Notes: generated by a model not told the origin, from the sequence alone. Shown: positions 19,810 to 31,408, counted from the first letter of the stretch. The stretch is 64,000 bases of DNA from Acetivibrio cellulolyticus CD2 (GCF_000179595.2 NZ_JH556653.1:564395-628394), one strand, 5' to 3'. Numbers and translations are program-made.

Positions 19810-19848
19810 AAAAAAATCTCGTACCCATTTGAGTACGAGATTTTTTTA
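19810..19848 (-). terminator. Terminator after rpoC
   Basis: Minus strand stem ATCTCGTAC with GTACGAGAT and loop TCAAATGG, followed by seven T. It sits immediately after the rpoC stop codon. Confidence 0.95.
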
Positions 19849-22800
19849 TTATTCAGTTACAGTACTTATGCTTATATCCTTATACCTACTCATACCAGTT
19901 CCTGCAGGTATAAGCTTACCAATTATTACGTTTTCTTTTAATCCAACCAATGGATCTATCTTTCCTTTTATTGCAGCTTCGGTCAATACTCTGGTTGTTT
20001 CCTGGAATGAAGCCGCTGACAGGAATGACTCGGTAGCAAGTGATGCCTTGGTGATTCCAAGCAGCGAACGTTTACCAACTGCTGGTCTCTTGCCTTCTGC
20101 CGTCACCTTAGCGTTCTCTTCTTCAAAGTCGAACACATCCACAAGTCCGCCAGGCAGAAGTGTTGTATCACCTGCATCATCTACCTTAACTTTTCTTAAC
20201 ATCTGTCTTACGATAACTTCTATATGCTTATCGTTGATATCAACACCCTGGAGTCTGTAAACTCTCTGAACTTCATGGAGAAGATATGACTGAACTCCAA
20301 CTATACCTTTAATCTTGAGGATATCGTGCGGGTTTACAGAACCTTCTGTCAACTCATCTCCAGCTTCAACAAGATCCCCATCCAATACTTTTATTCTGGA
20401 ACCATATGGAATCAAGTAATTCTTTGCCTCACCTTCATTGGATGTAACAACAACTTCTCTCTTCTTTTTTGATTCCACTATCTTAACAGTACCGTTTAAT
20501 TCAGATATTATTGCCAATCCTTTTGGTTTTCTTGCTTCAAAAAGTTCCTCAACACGAGGCAAACCTTGTGTTATGTCATCACCGGCAACACCACCGGTGT
20601 GGAAGGTTCTCATTGTAAGCTGTGTTCCAGGTTCACCTATAGACTGAGCTGCTATAATACCAACTGCTTCACCCACGTTACATTCTTCGCCTGTTGCAAG
20701 GTTTGCACCGTAGCATTTAGCACACACACCATATTCGGAATGGCATGTCAGTACCGATCTTATCTTTACTCTCTTCATGCCGCTTTTTACAATCATGCTG
20801 GCATCTTTTTCAGTGATCATTTTATCAGCAGTAACCAATACTTCACCAGTTTCAGGATGAACAATGTTTCCTGCTGGATATCTTCCTACAAGTCTTTCTG
20901 CAAGTTCTTCTATTATTTCGTTACCATCCTTGACATCCCCAACTTCGATGCCTTTTCTTGTTCCACAGTCAATTTCCCTTACTATAACATCCTGACTAAC
21001 GTCAACAAGACGTCTAGTCAAGTAACCAGAGTCAGCCGTTCTTAAAGCGGTATCGGCAAGACCTTTTCTAGCTCCGTGGGTTGATATGAAGAACTCCATA
21101 ACGTTAAGACCCTCACGGAAGTTAGCCTTGATTGGAACCTCGATTGTTTTACCGGAGGTATCGGCCATAAGACCTCTCATACCTGCCAGCTGTTTAATCT
21201 GGTTAATGTTACCTCTCGCTCCTGACTGTGACATCATGTACACAGGATTAAATCTGTCAAGGTTGCTAATAAGGGCCTGTGTAATGATTTCTGAAGCTTC
21301 ATTCCAGCAGGCTATAACTGAGTTATATCTTTCTTCGTCAGATATAAGACCTCTCTTATATTGTCTTAATATGTTTTCTATCTTATCTTCAGTTTCTTTT
21401 ATATGTTTTGCTTTAACTTCAGGGACAACCATATCAGATACACCTATTGTAATTGCACCTCTGGTTGAATATTTGAAACCCTTCGCCTTAATTACATCAA
21501 GAAGCTTTGCGGTATCAGTAATTCCATGAACCCTGATGCTCTTTTCAATTATTTTCTTAAGTTCACTTTTTCCGACAATAAAGTCTATTTCAAGGTCGAA
21601 AGCTTTATCAGGATTTGATCTGTCTACAAAACCAAGATCCTGCGGTATGCCCTCGTTAAAGAGCATTCTTCCTATCGTACATTGAATAATTTTTGACTTT
21701 TCTACTCCATCAATAACTTTTTTCACTCTTATTTTTACAAGGGAATGAAGTGTTATATCTCCATTTTCATAAGCCATAACAGCTTCATCCAGACTTCCGA
21801 AAACTTTACCTTCGCCTTTTGAGCCTTCTTTGACTATAGTCATATAGTAGCTTCCAAGAACCATGTCCTGAGTTGGAACCGCAACCGGTTTTCCATCCTG
21901 AGGTTTTAAAAGGTTGTTGGCTGAAAGCATCAAGAACCTTGCTTCAGCTTGTGCTTCAGCAGATAGAGGTACGTGCACAGCCATCTGGTCTCCGTCGAAG
22001 TCGGCATTATACGCTGTACAAACCAATGGATGAAGTTTTAACGCTCTACCTTCTACCAATACCGGTTCAAATGCCTGAATCCCAAGTCTGTGAAGTGTTG
22101 GAGCACGGTTTAGAAGTACAGGATGTTCTTTGATAACTTCCTCCAATACGTCCCAAACTTCATTTTTTACCCTCTCAACCATTCTCTTTGCACTTTTAAT
22201 ATTATGTGCAAGCCCATCATTTACAAGCTTTTTCATAACAAACGGTTTAAACAATTCCAAAGCCATTTCTTTCGGTAGTCCACATTGGTATATCTTAAGC
22301 TCAGGACCTACAACGATAACCGAACGTCCGGAATAGTCAACACGTTTTCCAAGAAGGTTTTGTCTGAAACGCCCTTGTTTACCTTTCAGCATATCTGAAA
22401 GTGATTTCAATGGTCTGTTTCCAGGACCTGTTACCGGTCTGCCTCTTCTTCCGTTATCAATAAGCGCATCTACAGCCTCTTGAAGCATTCTCTTTTCATT
22501 TCTTACGATGATATCAGGAGCCCCAAGGTCTAAGAGTCTCTTAAGCCTGTTATTTCTGTTAATCACTCTTCTATACAAATCATTTAAGTCTGATGTTGCA
22601 AACCTGCCACCATCCAACTGAACCATAGGTCTTAATTCCGGCGGAATTACAGGAACTACGTCCAGTATCATCCACTCTGGCTTGTTAGTCGACTGTTTAA
22701 AAGCTTCTACAACTTCCAATCTCTTAATAGTTCTAATTCTCTTTTGCCCTGAACTATCATTAAGATCTGCTCTCAATTCTTTTGACTGTGCTTCCAGATC

Positions 22801-23346
22801 AATTTCAGCAAGGAGTTCTTTAATTGCCTCTGCTCCCATTCCTGCCTTAAACTTATGCCCAAACTTTTCAACACTGTCTCTATATTCTTTCTCAGACAAT
22901 ATTTGCTTCTTGGAAAGCGGTGTCTGTCCAGGATCAATTACAACATAGGAGGCAAAATACAATACCTTTTCAAGAGCTCTTGGTGACATATCAAGTAATA
23001 AACCCATTCTGCTAGGTATTCCCTTAAAGTACCATATATGAGACACTGGAGCAGCAAGTTCAATATGCCCCATTCTCTCTCTTCTAACCTTTGAACGAGT
23101 TACTTCAACTCCGCATCGGTCACACACGATTCCCTTGTATCTTATCCTCTTATATTTACCACAATGACATTCCCAGTCTTTCTGTGGACCAAATATTCTC
23201 TCGCAAAAAAGACCATCTCTTTCCGGTTTTAAGGTCCTGTAGTTTATTGTCTCAGGCTTTTTTACTTCACCTTTGGACCATTCCCTAATCTTCTCCGGAG
23301 AAGACAAACCAATTTTCATTGAATCAAAATTATTAAGTTCAAACAC
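19849..23346 (-). CDS. rpoC: RNA polymerase subunit beta'
   Basis: Largest core RNA polymerase subunit, 1165 aa. Seen: N-terminal zinc finger ([20 protein letters not shown], residues about 60-79), the catalytic Mg-binding motif [12 protein letters not shown] (near 450), the bridge helix and trigger loop region, and the second zinc-binding cluster ([13 protein letters not shown]). The trigger-loop block [16 protein letters not shown] is intact. There is no large lineage insertion. It is cotranscribed with rpoB (19-nt gap) and ended by a strong terminator. Confidence 0.99.
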   Translation of the reverse strand: MFELNNFDSMKIGLSSPEKIREWSKGEVKKPETINYRTLKPERDGLFCERIFGPQKDWECHCGKYKRIRYKGIVCDRCGVEVTRSKVRRERMGHIELAAPVSHIWYFKGIPSRMGLLLDMSPRALEKVLYFASYVVIDPGQTPLSKKQILSEKEYRDSVEKFGHKFKAGMGAEAIKELLAEIDLEAQSKELRADLNDSSGQKRIRTIKRLEVVEAFKQSTNKPEWMILDVVPVIPPELRPMVQLDGGRFATSDLNDLYRRVINRNNRLKRLLDLGAPDIIVRNEKRMLQEAVDALIDNGRRGRPVTGPGNRPLKSLSDMLKGKQGRFRQNLLGKRVDYSGRSVIVVGPELKIYQCGLPKEMALELFKPFVMKKLVNDGLAHNIKSAKRMVERVKNEVWDVLEEVIKEHPVLLNRAPTLHRLGIQAFEPVLVEGRALKLHPLVCTAYNADFDGDQMAVHVPLSAEAQAEARFLMLSANNLLKPQDGKPVAVPTQDMVLGSYYMTIVKEGSKGEGKVFGSLDEAVMAYENGDITLHSLVKIRVKKVIDGVEKSKIIQCTIGRMLFNEGIPQDLGFVDRSNPDKAFDLEIDFIVGKSELKKIIEKSIRVHGITDTAKLLDVIKAKGFKYSTRGAITIGVSDMVVPEVKAKHIKETEDKIENILRQYKRGLISDEERYNSVIACWNEASEIITQALISNLDRFNPVYMMSQSGARGNINQIKQLAGMRGLMADTSGKTIEVPIKANFREGLNVMEFFISTHGARKGLADTALRTADSGYLTRRLVDVSQDVIVREIDCGTRKGIEVGDVKDGNEIIEELAERLVGRYPAGNIVHPETGEVLVTADKMITEKDASMIVKSGMKRVKIRSVLTCHSEYGVCAKCYGANLATGEECNVGEAVGIIAAQSIGEPGTQLTMRTFHTGGVAGDDITQGLPRVEELFEARKPKGLAIISELNGTVKIVESKKKREVVVTSNEGEAKNYLIPYGSRIKVLDGDLVEAGDELTEGSVNPHDILKIKGIVGVQSYLLHEVQRVYRLQGVDINDKHIEVIVRQMLRKVKVDDAGDTTLLPGGLVDVFDFEEENAKVTAEGKRPAVGKRSLLGITKASLATESFLSAASFQETTRVLTEAAIKGKIDPLVGLKENVIIGKLIPAGTGMSRYKDISISTVTE

Positions 23347-23365
23347 GGCCTTTTCTCCCTTCTAT

Positions 23366-26300
23366 TTAAAATTCACCATCATCATCGAAACCGTCATCTA
23401 AGTCATCATCCATAAAGAGATCTTCATCAAGACTGCTTTCATCAAGATTCTCTTCATGTTTTATATCATCAGCTAAATCAGATAATTCAAACTCATCTGA
23501 ATCCAAATCCTCATCAATAATGTCCTCGGTTACATCATCAAATTCTCCCATAGGAATTTCATCTTCTCTGCCTTCAATGTTTACATTGAGCTCTTCGAGA
23601 TCATCTTCAACAGATTCCTTGATTGCGATTTCTTCCTGCTCTTCAGAGTAAACTTTAACATCAAGGCATAAGCTCTGTAACTCTTTGATCAAAACCTTGA
23701 ATGATTCAGGTATTCCAGGCTCAGGAACATTCTCTCCCTTAACAATGGCCTCATATGTCTTAACCCTACCTACAACGTCGTCAGACTTAACTGTAAGTAT
23801 TTCTTGGAGTGTATATGCAGCACCATATGCTTCAAGGGCCCAAACTTCCATTTCTCCGAATCTCTGTCCTCCGAACTGAGCTTTACCACCAAGTGGCTGC
23901 TGCGTAACAAGGGAGTATGGTCCGGTTGAACGAGCATGTATCTTATCATCAACGAGATGGGCAAGTTTTAATATATACATGTATCCAACGGTAACCCTGT
24001 TTTCAAAAGGCAATCCAGTTCTTCCGTCATACAAAACAGTCTTACCGTCTTCTGAAAGACCTGCTTTCTTAAGCGTCTCAACTATATCCTCTTCCGTTGC
24101 ACCATCAAAAACTGGAGTAGCTATCTTCCACCCAAGTGCCTTTGCGGCAAAACCAAGATGGACTTCCAGCACCTGACCGATATTCATACGTGAAGGAACG
24201 CCAAGAGGGTTAAGTACTATTTGAAGCGGTGTACCGTCCGGTAAGAATGGCATATCCTCTTCAGGGAGTATTCTTGAGATAACCCCCTTATTTCCGTGTC
24301 TTCCTGCCATCTTGTCTCCAACGGATATCTTTCTCTTTTGTGCAATATATACTCTAACAAGTTGATTTACTCCAGGTGAGAGTTCATCTCCATTTTCCCT
24401 TGTAAATACTTTAACATCAACAATAATACCAGATTCACCATGAGGTACACGCAATGAAGTATCTCTAACTTCTCTTGCCTTTTCACCAAAGATAGCTCTC
24501 AAGAGTCTTTCCTCTGCCGTTAACTCAGTTTCACCCTTTGGTGTTACTTTTCCGACAAGAATATCTCCTGACCTTACCTCAGCTCCAACTCTTATAATAC
24601 CTCTGTCATCCAAATCTTTCAGTGAGTCTTCACTAACGTTTGGAATTTCTCTGGTTATTTCTTCAGGTCCTAATTTTGTATCCCTTGATTCTGCTTCATA
24701 CTCTTCAATGTGAATTGATGTAAATACATCTTCTTTAACAAGTTTTTCACTAATTAGTATAGCATCCTCGTAGTTATATCCTTCCCAGGTCATAAACCCG
24801 ATCAGAATATTTCTTCCTAATCCAATTTCTCCCTTATCTGTTGAAGGACCGTCAGCGATTACATCACCTTTTTCTACTTCTTCACCTTTTCTTACAATAG
24901 GCTTCTGATTAATACAAGTACCCTGATTTGATCTCAAATACTTTAATAGCTTGTAAATATCTCTTTTGCCTTCTTTAGTCCTTATAACTATTTCACTGGC
25001 GCTTACCTTTTCAATTATACCGGGGTTCTTTGCCAGTACACAAACTCCTGAATCTTTTGCTGCTTTATACTCTATTCCGGTTCCTACTATAGGAGAATCT
25101 GTCCTTATAAGCGGCACAGCCTGACGCTGCATGTTCGCACCCATAAGCGCACGGTTAGCATCGTCATTTTCAAGGAACGGGATCATAGATGTAGCAACAG
25201 AAACTATCTGCTTTGGAGATACGTCCATAAAGTCAACTTTTGATGGTTCAACCTCAAGGAATTCTTCTCTTGCTCTACATACTACTTTCTTATCAAGGAA
25301 TTTTCCTTCTTCATCAAGAGGCTCATTTGCCTGAGCTACAATAAACGCATCCTCTTCGTCAGCTGTCAGGTATACTATTTCATTAGTAACCTTTAATGTT
25401 TCCTTATCTACCCTTCTATATGGAGCCTCAATAAATCCGTACTCATTAACCCTGGCAAATGTACTTAACGAACCTATAAGACCTATGTTCGGTCCTTCAG
25501 GGGTTTCTATAGGACACATACGACCATAGTGAGAGTGGTGAACGTCACGAACTTCGAATCCTGCTCTTTCTCTGCTAAGTCCTCCAGGTCCTAAGGCACT
25601 CAATCTTCTCTTATGAGTCAGTTCCGCAAGAGGATTGGTCTGATCCATAAATTGTGACAACTGGCTGCTTCCAAAAAACTCTTTGATAGCTGCAGCAACA
25701 GGCCTAATATTTATAAGAGCCTGAGGAGTTACAATATCAATGTCCTGGATAGTCATTCTTTCCCTAACTACCCTCTCCATTCTTGCAAGACCTATTCTGA
25801 ACTGATTCTGTAAGAGTTCTCCAACAGAACGAAGTCTTCTGTTGCCTAGATGGTCTATATCGTCAACCTGTCCGACTCCATAACTTAATGTAATTATATA
25901 GTTTATTGAAGATATAATATCTTCAACAGTAATGTACTTTGGAATTAACTCGTCAACCTTTTCCTTAATTGCCTTTTTCAATTCTTCAGTATCTTTATCC
26001 TTGTTCTCTTCAAGAACTGTTTTAAGTACACTTAATTTGACCTTTTCGTTGAATCCGATTTCCTTAGGATCAAAATCAACGTAGCTCTTTAGGTCAACCA
26101 TTCCGTTACCCATAACCTTTAATTTCTTACCTTCAATATTCAGGTAAACAGCATTAACACCTGCATTCTGGATAACTTCTGCTTTTTGTCTACTTATTTT
26201 TTCACCTTCAGCTACTATTACTTCACCTGTTTCAGGATCAATAATATTTTCAGCAGCCAAAAATCCATTGATTCTAGAAGCAATGGAAAGCTTCTTATTA

Positions 26301-27121
26301 AACTTAAATCTTCCAAACTTTGCAAGATCATATCTTTTAGGGTCAAAGAACAATCCAAACAAAAGGGAACGTGCGCTTTCAACAGTTGGAGGTTCACCTG
26401 GTCTCAATCTTTTGTAGATTTCCAATAAACCTTCATCTTCTGTTTTTGCACTGTCTTTTTGGATAGTTGCAATAATTCTTTCGTCCTCACCAAGAAGTTC
26501 TGTAATTTCCAGGTCAGTACCATATCCTAAAGCTCTAAGCAAAACTGTTATAGGAAGCTTTCTTGTTCTATCAATTCTTACAGACATAACATCATTTGAG
26601 TCCGTTTCATACTCAAGCCATGCTCCCCTGTTAGGAATGACTGTGTTAGAATACAACTGCTTTCCTATTTTATCAAATTTCATAGCATAGTAAATTCCAG
26701 GTGACCTTACCAACTGGCTTACTATAACCCTCTCAGCTCCGTTAATAATAAATGTTCCGTTGTCAGTCATAAGAGGGAAATCTCCCATAAATATTTCCTG
26801 CTCTTTGACTTCTCCGGTTTCCTTGTTAATCAGACGCACTTTTACCTTTAATGGAGCAGAGTAAGTTGCATCCCTTTCCTTGCACTCTTCGACACTGTAT
26901 TTTGGATTGTCGTCAATGGAGTAGTCAACAAAATCTAAAATCAAATTTCCGGTATAGTCAGTAATAGGCGAAACATCTCTAAACACTTCTCTTAATCCAT
27001 CATCAAGAAATTGAATGTATGAATTTCTCTGGATTTCAATAAGATTCGGCATATCAATGACTTCGTCAATCTTGGAATAACTCATTCTTACGTTTCTTCC
27101 CAGTCGCACGGGATGTACCAT
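23366..27121 (-). CDS. rpoB: RNA polymerase subunit beta
   Basis: Second large core subunit, 1251 aa, longer than the 1193 aa of Bacillus. The fork and rifampicin-pocket region is conserved ([20 protein letters not shown], then [11 protein letters not shown]), with the Ser seen in sensitive strains. The C-terminal clamp contact ([20 protein letters not shown]) is normal. Odd: after EVYSEEQ-like sequence the last roughly 90 residues form a highly acidic tail rich in Asp and Glu ([19 protein letters not shown]). The ATG at 27121 is chosen, with GAGGTGA six nt upstream, over an adjacent TTG codon. It has its own promoter and a long leader. Confidence 0.98.
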   Translation of the reverse strand: MVHPVRLGRNVRMSYSKIDEVIDMPNLIEIQRNSYIQFLDDGLREVFRDVSPITDYTGNLILDFVDYSIDDNPKYSVEECKERDATYSAPLKVKVRLINKETGEVKEQEIFMGDFPLMTDNGTFIINGAERVIVSQLVRSPGIYYAMKFDKIGKQLYSNTVIPNRGAWLEYETDSNDVMSVRIDRTRKLPITVLLRALGYGTDLEITELLGEDERIIATIQKDSAKTEDEGLLEIYKRLRPGEPPTVESARSLLFGLFFDPKRYDLAKFGRFKFNKKLSIASRINGFLAAENIIDPETGEVIVAEGEKISRQKAEVIQNAGVNAVYLNIEGKKLKVMGNGMVDLKSYVDFDPKEIGFNEKVKLSVLKTVLEENKDKDTEELKKAIKEKVDELIPKYITVEDIISSINYIITLSYGVGQVDDIDHLGNRRLRSVGELLQNQFRIGLARMERVVRERMTIQDIDIVTPQALINIRPVAAAIKEFFGSSQLSQFMDQTNPLAELTHKRRLSALGPGGLSRERAGFEVRDVHHSHYGRMCPIETPEGPNIGLIGSLSTFARVNEYGFIEAPYRRVDKETLKVTNEIVYLTADEEDAFIVAQANEPLDEEGKFLDKKVVCRAREEFLEVEPSKVDFMDVSPKQIVSVATSMIPFLENDDANRALMGANMQRQAVPLIRTDSPIVGTGIEYKAAKDSGVCVLAKNPGIIEKVSASEIVIRTKEGKRDIYKLLKYLRSNQGTCINQKPIVRKGEEVEKGDVIADGPSTDKGEIGLGRNILIGFMTWEGYNYEDAILISEKLVKEDVFTSIHIEEYEAESRDTKLGPEEITREIPNVSEDSLKDLDDRGIIRVGAEVRSGDILVGKVTPKGETELTAEERLLRAIFGEKAREVRDTSLRVPHGESGIIVDVKVFTRENGDELSPGVNQLVRVYIAQKRKISVGDKMAGRHGNKGVISRILPEEDMPFLPDGTPLQIVLNPLGVPSRMNIGQVLEVHLGFAAKALGWKIATPVFDGATEEDIVETLKKAGLSEDGKTVLYDGRTGLPFENRVTVGYMYILKLAHLVDDKIHARSTGPYSLVTQQPLGGKAQFGGQRFGEMEVWALEAYGAAYTLQEILTVKSDDVVGRVKTYEAIVKGENVPEPGIPESFKVLIKELQSLCLDVKVYSEEQEEIAIKESVEDDLEELNVNIEGREDEIPMGEFDDVTEDIIDEDLDSDEFELSDLADDIKHEENLDESSLDEDLFMDDDLDDGFDDDGEF

Positions 27122-27674
27122 CAAAAATCACCTCATAATATTAGACTTTTGCAACGGTGCTTTTTAAGCACAAAAGGATTTAATACATACAACCCTTTAG
27201 TAACACCTCTTTTAAGTGAATCAAAAGAGTCAAAAGCAGAGGAACTCAACACTCCATAGCTTTTATTTCTTCAAAAGGAAACTATGTATTTTGTGTAACA
27301 TAATTAAGAAGTTAAGGAATAGCTAAAATATTACTTTGGATTTTTCAAACAGTGTAGCTTATTTGGGTTAAATAAGACTACCCTGCAAAATTATAGCCAA
27401 AGTTATATTTTCATCATTCCTAAGTAAATATTAAACGTCCTTTTTTAAAATCTATAAATTAATACAAAGCTTTATGGGCCCTGTAGTATTCAAAAATAAT
27501 GCAAGTATATTTTTTCATTATGTACATATACTAATCCATATGTAAAATGGTTTGAACATTAAATTATTATTAACAAATATTGTCTCACTTATTCAAGTAT
27601 GCTATAATTAAATAGTTGTAAAAAACAATTTTCATAAGAAAATTTTGGCACTTCAGTTTGAAATTATAACGCAG
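27122..27674 (-). other. Long rpoB 5' leader region
   Basis: About 550 nt between the predicted rpoB start of transcription and the ATG, with no gene. It is AT-rich. I see no known riboswitch, T-box or ribosomal protein leader. Alternative weak promoters are possible inside it (for example TTGAAT-N18-TAATAA near 27565-27600), which would shorten the leader. Confidence 0.5.
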
Positions 27675-27680
27675 TTTATA

Positions 27681-27709
27681 ATTCTAACATAGAAGTATCA
27701 ACTTGTCAA
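27681..27709 (-). promoter_or_regulatory. Consensus promoter of rpoB-rpoC
   Basis: Minus strand TTGACA, exactly 17 nt, TAGAAT: a near-perfect sigma-A promoter located between the rplL terminator and rpoB. The predicted start is near 27674. Confidence 0.82.
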
Positions 27710-27807
27710 CATAGATGTTATGTATATTTAATATGACATAATTTTACATCAGCTACTAATCTTCTTTTTTACAGAATCTTTAAATAAAAAAATAATTTTA
27801 GTATAGT

Positions 27808-27836
27808 AAAAAGGCCCCTCACTGAGGAGCCTTTTC
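27808..27836 (-). terminator. Terminator after rplL
   Basis: Minus strand AAAAGGCTCCTCA with TGAGGGGCCTTTTT; a compact GC stem with a T run, 13 nt past the rplL stop. It uncouples rplJL from rpoBC. Confidence 0.93.
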
Positions 27837-27848
27837 ATTATGCTAAAA

Positions 27849-28226
27849 TTATTTAACTTCTACAGTTGCGCCAACTTCTTTGAATTTAGCAACCATTGCA
27901 TCAGCATCAGCTTTTGCAACATTTTCTTTAACTGTCTTTGGAGCGCCATCAACGAGGTCTTTTGCTTCTTTAAGTCCAAGACCAGTTATTTCTCTAACAA
28001 CTTTGATAACTTTGATCTTGTCTGCGCCTGCATCCTTCAATATTACATCGAATTCAGTCTTTTCTTCAGCTGGAGCTGCTGCTGCTGCTGGAGCTGCTGC
28101 TACTGCTACTGGAGCTGCTGCTGATACACCAAATTCTTCTTCTAAAGCCTTTACCAATTCTGATAATTCTAATACTGTTAATGCCTTTACCTCTTCAATT
28201 AATTTTGTAACTTTTTCACTAGCCAT
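27849..28226 (-). CDS. rplL: 50S ribosomal protein L7/L12
   Basis: Stalk protein that recruits translation GTPases; several dimers bind L10. 125 aa. Seen: N-terminal dimerisation helix ([20 protein letters not shown]), an Ala/Pro-rich hinge (about residues 36-55) and the C-terminal GTPase-contact domain ([20 protein letters not shown] and [16 protein letters not shown]). GGAGG precedes the ATG. It is cotranscribed with rplJ; the alanine run explains a run of GCT/GCA codons in this stretch. Confidence 0.98.
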   Translation of the reverse strand: MASEKVTKLIEEVKALTVLELSELVKALEEEFGVSAAAPVAVAAAPAAAAAPAEEKTEFDVILKDAGADKIKVIKVVREITGLGLKEAKDLVDGAPKTVKENVAKADADAMVAKFKEVGATVEVK

Positions 28227-28278
28227 TTTTATATACCTCCATTAATAATTTTAATTTTTTTGATATTTTAGAAATTCT

Positions 28279-28812
28279 TTAAGCATTTGCCTGTTTCTCA
28301 GCAATAGCATTTAATGCTACAACCAAACCTCTGATGTTTCCATTGAGTACATTTACGAAGCCAGTAATTGGCGCTTTCATGCTGCCAAGAGCTTTTGCCA
28401 CCAATTCTTCCTTCGGTGGTAATGCAGCCAATGCCTTAATTGAATTTTCATCAAATACCTTTCCTTCAACAACACCTGCTTTTATTTGAAGCTTTTCATA
28501 CTTCTTTGAGTATTCAGCTAAAATCTTTGCAGGAGCTATAACATCATTATCGCTAACAGCCATAGCAGTTGGTCCGTTAAAGTAAGGTTCGAGCTCATTA
28601 AGTCCATTTTCGTTTGCTGCAAGTTTAGTCAAAGTATTTTTTACAACAGCATACTCAACTCCAGCTTTTCTCAAAGCATTTCTAAGCTCTGTATCCTGCT
28701 CAACTGTGAGTCCTCTATAATCAGCAAAAACTATTGTTTTAGCATTTTTAATCTTATCGGATAACTCACTTACTACGTCCTTCTTTTTTGCAAGAATCTT
28801 CTCACTTGGCAC
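28279..28812 (-). CDS. rplJ: 50S ribosomal protein L10
   Basis: Stalk base protein that binds 23S rRNA and anchors L7/L12 dimers; with L12 it also binds its own mRNA leader. I start it at GTG 28812 (VPSEKILAKKKDVVSEL, 177 aa), because AAGGAGGTG lies ahead and the upstream in-frame GTG is itself part of that ribosome site. Conserved segments: IVFADYRGLTVEQ, VVKNTLTKLA and GPTAMAVS. An autoregulatory leader precedes it. Confidence 0.96.
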   Translation of the reverse strand: MPSEKILAKKKDVVSELSDKIKNAKTIVFADYRGLTVEQDTELRNALRKAGVEYAVVKNTLTKLAANENGLNELEPYFNGPTAMAVSDNDVIAPAKILAEYSKKYEKLQIKAGVVEGKVFDENSIKALAALPPKEELVAKALGSMKAPITGFVNVLNGNIRGLVVALNAIAEKQANA

Positions 28813-28859
28813 TTTTAAGTCCACCTCCTTAAAACTTGATAATATAATATTAGAAATAT

Positions 28860-28988
28860 AAAACCCCTCGTATGCTCATAGACATAGAGGGGTAATCAAT
28901 CAAATTTACACTCACCTCGGTAGGAAGACCTAAATCAATTACCGCTTGCATTAATCAAGCAACCTACTGTCTATGGCAATTCACTATA
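28860..28988 (-). ncRNA. L10 (rplJ) ribosomal protein leader with attenuator
   Basis: cis-acting RNA in the rplJ 5' UTR. On the minus strand it has the L10-leader landmarks: GTAGGTTG pairing with CTTCCTACCG, an AGGT(C/G) internal-loop region, and a terminator hairpin ACCCCTC/GAGGGGT (28863-28893) followed by TTTT. The terminator loop holds TGTCTATG, the complement of CATAGACA near the leader 5' end (28968-28975 against 28877-28884), so pairing between the ends could act as an antiterminator. By family knowledge the L10-L12 complex binds here and represses rplJL when in excess. Confidence 0.87.
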
Positions 28989-29002
28989 AAGTTACAAAGG
29001 TT

Positions 29003-29031
29003 ATATTATAACATTATTTCAATTTTGTAAA
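29003..29031 (-). promoter_or_regulatory. Promoter of rplJ-rplL
   Basis: Minus strand TTTACA, 17 nt, TAATAT; an overlapping TGTTATAAT extended -10 is 15 nt from the same -35. The predicted start coincides with the 5' end of the L10 leader. Confidence 0.6.
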
Positions 29032-29062
29032 GACCTTTTTTAAAAACAATGTATTCCAGAAA

Positions 29063-29758
29063 CTATTCTGAAACTTTTTGAGGATTTACCTTTATTCCAG
29101 GGCCCATTGTAGATGATACAACAACGCTCTTTAGGTATTGACCCTTTGCAGCAGTAGGCTTTGCTTTTACGATAGCAGTCATCAATGTATGGAAGTTATC
29201 GAGAAGCTTTTCTGATCCGAATGATGCTTTTCCGATAGGACAGTGGATAATATTTGTCTTGTCCAATCTGTACTCGATTTTACCTGCTTTAATATCTGCT
29301 ATTGCCTTTGCTACATCCATTGTTACAGTACCTGCTTTTGGGTTAGGCATAAGGCCTTTAGGACCAAGTACTTTACCAAGTCTACCAACAACACCCATCA
29401 TGTCTGGTGTTGCAACAACAACATCGAATTCAAACCAGTTGTCATTTTGTATTTTTGCAACCATATCGTCTGCACCAACGTAATCAGCGCCGCCTTGTTC
29501 TGCTTCCTTAGCCTTATCGCCTTTCGCGAAAACCAATACACGAACTTTTTTACCTGTTCCGTGAGGAAGTACAACAGCACCTCTAACCTGCTGGTCAGCA
29601 TGTCTTGAGTCAACCCCAAGTCTGATATGCGCTTCTACCGTTTCATCAAACTTTGCTTTAGCAGTCTTCTGAGCTAAATCCAACGCTTCTGATGGATCAT
29701 ATAACTTCAATCTATCAACAACTTTAGCACTGTCTTGATATTTTTTACCTCTTTGCAC
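29063..29758 (-). CDS. rplA: 50S ribosomal protein L1
   Basis: L1-stalk protein that guides E-site tRNA release; often a translational repressor of rplKA. 231 aa from GTG 29758 ([12 protein letters not shown]), chosen because AAGGAG lies 9 nt upstream; the ATG three codons earlier touches the SD and is unlikely. Conserved: VRLGVD-like block [19 protein letters not shown], then [20 protein letters not shown]. It follows rplK. Confidence 0.97.
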   Translation of the reverse strand: MQRGKKYQDSAKVVDRLKLYDPSEALDLAQKTAKAKFDETVEAHIRLGVDSRHADQQVRGAVVLPHGTGKKVRVLVFAKGDKAKEAEQGGADYVGADDMVAKIQNDNWFEFDVVVATPDMMGVVGRLGKVLGPKGLMPNPKAGTVTMDVAKAIADIKAGKIEYRLDKTNIIHCPIGKASFGSEKLLDNFHTLMTAIVKAKPTAAKGQYLKSVVVSSTMGPGIKVNPQKVSE

Positions 29759-29835
29759 GATTTTCATCTCCTTTGTGGTAATAAATTCGGAAACCTATGT
29801 TTCCTCCCACTTTACTAATTAGTAATCAAAAGTGT

Positions 29836-30261
29836 TTAGCCTTCAACAACTATTCCCATGCTTCTAGCAGTTCCTGCTATCATGCTCATAGCAGACTCAA
29901 CGCTTGCAGCATTTAAGTCTGGCATCTTCAATTCTGCGATTTTTCTGATTTCATCTTTTGAAATCTTTGCAACCTTGTCTCTGTTAGGTCTACCGGAACC
30001 GCTTTCTATTTTGCATGCCTTCTTCAATAGAACTGAAGCTGGCGGTGTTTTTGTAATGAATGAAAAAGACCTGTCCGCATAAACTGTAATTACAACAGGG
30101 ATTATTAATCCCACGTCCTTTGCAGTCTTTTCGTTAAATTCTTTACAAAATCCCATTATGTTTACGCCATGTTGTCCTAAAGCTGGTCCAACCGGTGGAG
30201 CCGGAGTTGCTTTCCCCGCAGGAATTTGAAGTTTTACATAGCCAGCAATTTTCTTAGCCAT
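29836..30261 (-). CDS. rplK: 50S ribosomal protein L11
   Basis: Binds the GTPase-associated centre of 23S rRNA; needed for the RelA response and target of thiostrepton. 141 aa from the ATG at 30261 ([20 protein letters not shown]), the exact family length; GGAGGTG precedes it. An upstream in-frame GTG is part of that SD and is rejected. The Pro-rich N-terminal [17 protein letters not shown] is typical. It lies between nusG and rplA. Confidence 0.98.
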   Translation of the reverse strand: MAKKIAGYVKLQIPAGKATPAPPVGPALGQHGVNIMGFCKEFNEKTAKDVGLIIPVVITVYADRSFSFITKTPPASVLLKKACKIESGSGRPNRDKVAKISKDEIRKIAELKMPDLNAASVESAMSMIAGTARSMGIVVEG

Positions 30262-30380
30262 TATATCCACCTCCCAAATTTACTCGTAAAAAACCACTCT
30301 TAATGCTAAGAGTGTTTTCTACATCTCTTACTTAAAATATATAGCAAATAGAAATACACAAATAATGTAATCTCTATTAT

Positions 30381-30914
30381 TTATATCTTCTGAATCTGGA
30401 ATAACTCCAATTCAACAGGTGTTTCCCTACCAAACATTGATACAGAAACTCTTACTTTTTTCTTTTCGAAGTTTATCTCCTCAACTATTCCAATGAAGTT
30501 TTCCAATGGACCGGTAGCAACTCTTACATTATCACCGACTTCATAGTCAAGAACAGGCATAAACTCCTCAACACCCATTACCCTAACTTCTTCATCAGAC
30601 AAAGGAACAGGCTTAGATCCAGGTCCAACAAATCCGGTCACACCTCTGCAATTTCTGACTACATACCATGATTCGTCAGACATTATCATTTTAACAAGAA
30701 CATATCCTGGGAAGACCTTTTTCAGTGTTGCCTTTTTCTTCCCATCCTTAATCTCAATCTGCTCTTCCATTGGAACAACTATGTCCAATATATATTCCTG
30801 CATGCTCCTGTTTTCAACGATTTTTTCAAGGTTAGCCTTAACTTTGTTTTCATACCCGGAATAAGTATGAACAACATACCATTTTGCACCTTCCGGTGTA
30901 TCATCTACTTGCAT
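30381..30914 (-). CDS. nusG: Transcription termination/antitermination factor NusG
   Basis: Binds the RNA polymerase clamp and affects pausing, Rho termination and coupling to ribosomes. 177 aa. N-terminal NGN domain (AKWYVVHTYSGYENKVKANL, then VFPGYVLVKMIMSDESWYVV and GVTGFVG) and C-terminal KOW domain (GDNVRVATGPLENFIGIVEE). GGAGG lies 12 nt ahead of the ATG, which is slightly long. It sits between secE and rplK, the standard location. Confidence 0.98.
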   Translation of the reverse strand: MQVDDTPEGAKWYVVHTYSGYENKVKANLEKIVENRSMQEYILDIVVPMEEQIEIKDGKKKATLKKVFPGYVLVKMIMSDESWYVVRNCRGVTGFVGPGSKPVPLSDEEVRVMGVEEFMPVLDYEVGDNVRVATGPLENFIGIVEEINFEKKKVRVSVSMFGRETPVELELFQIQKI

Positions 30915-30969
30915 AAAGCCACTAGTCCTCCTTTAATAAGATTGCATGCCTCTAATAATGCTTTATGCA

Positions 30970-31194
30970 TTATATTTTGAACACTAAAGTCCTTAAGTAT
31001 CCAAAACCTGCATCAGCCAGCCAGATAATAATACCTACTAAAAAGCAAGCAATTAAAACTGTTGCCGTATTCTTTACAACCTGAACACGTGTAGGCCATA
31101 CAACCTTTTTAAGTTCACTTCTAATGTCTTTAAAGAACTTTCCAATTTTGCTTCCCGCTTCAGCGGCTTTTGATGTTTTTACCTCTTCAGCCAT
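30970..31194 (-). CDS. secE: Preprotein translocase subunit SecE
   Basis: Essential small subunit of the SecYEG channel, 74 aa. The single-span Gram-positive type: basic amphipathic helix KFFKDIRSELKKVVWPTR (residues about 19-36) followed by one membrane helix (about 42-65). W-P-T is the signature. It lies between rpmG and nusG. Confidence 0.96.
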   Translation of the reverse strand: MAEEVKTSKAAEAGSKIGKFFKDIRSELKKVVWPTRVQVVKNTATVLIACFLVGIIIWLADAGFGYLRTLVFKI

Positions 31195-31258
31195 ATAAAC
31201 ACATCTCCATTTTTGTATTTTTAGCGTTTATCCATACCCTACTTTAGGGAAACAAAAA

Positions 31259-31408
31259 CTATTTTGTTTCCTTATGATCAGTATGCTTACGGCAAAATCT
31301 ACAGTACTTTCTCATTTCAAGTCTGTCAGGATCATTCTTCTTGTTTTTCATTGAGTCATAGTTCCTTTGCTTGCATTCCCCACATGCCAATGTAATTTTT
31401 ACTCTCAT
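31259..31408 (-). CDS. rpmG: 50S ribosomal protein L33
   Basis: A 49-aa zinc-ribbon protein of the large subunit E-site region. It has both CxxC pairs (Cys9, Cys12, Cys36, Cys39), so this is the zinc-binding C+ form. Translation begins [20 protein letters not shown] and ends HKETK. It is the first gene of rpmG-secE-nusG-rplK-rplA, with GGAGGTG upstream of the ATG. Found by reading the 31.2-31.4 kb gap directly. Confidence 0.96.
   Translation of the reverse strand: MRVKITLACGECKQRNYDSMKNKKNDPDRLEMRKYCRFCRKHTDHKETK

Noticed and set aside
19829..23288. Several plus-strand open frames of 60-160 codons opposite rpoC
   Set aside because: Antisense shadows with no ribosome sites and no family resemblance; rpoC is certain.
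27840..28245. Plus-strand frames opposite rplL rich in Ser/Ala or Cys/Trp
   Set aside because: Shadows of the alanine-rich hinge codons of L7/L12.
31195..31258. Search for tRNA-Trp between rpmG and secE, common in Firmicutes
   Set aside because: Only 64 nt with no cloverleaf and no CCA end.
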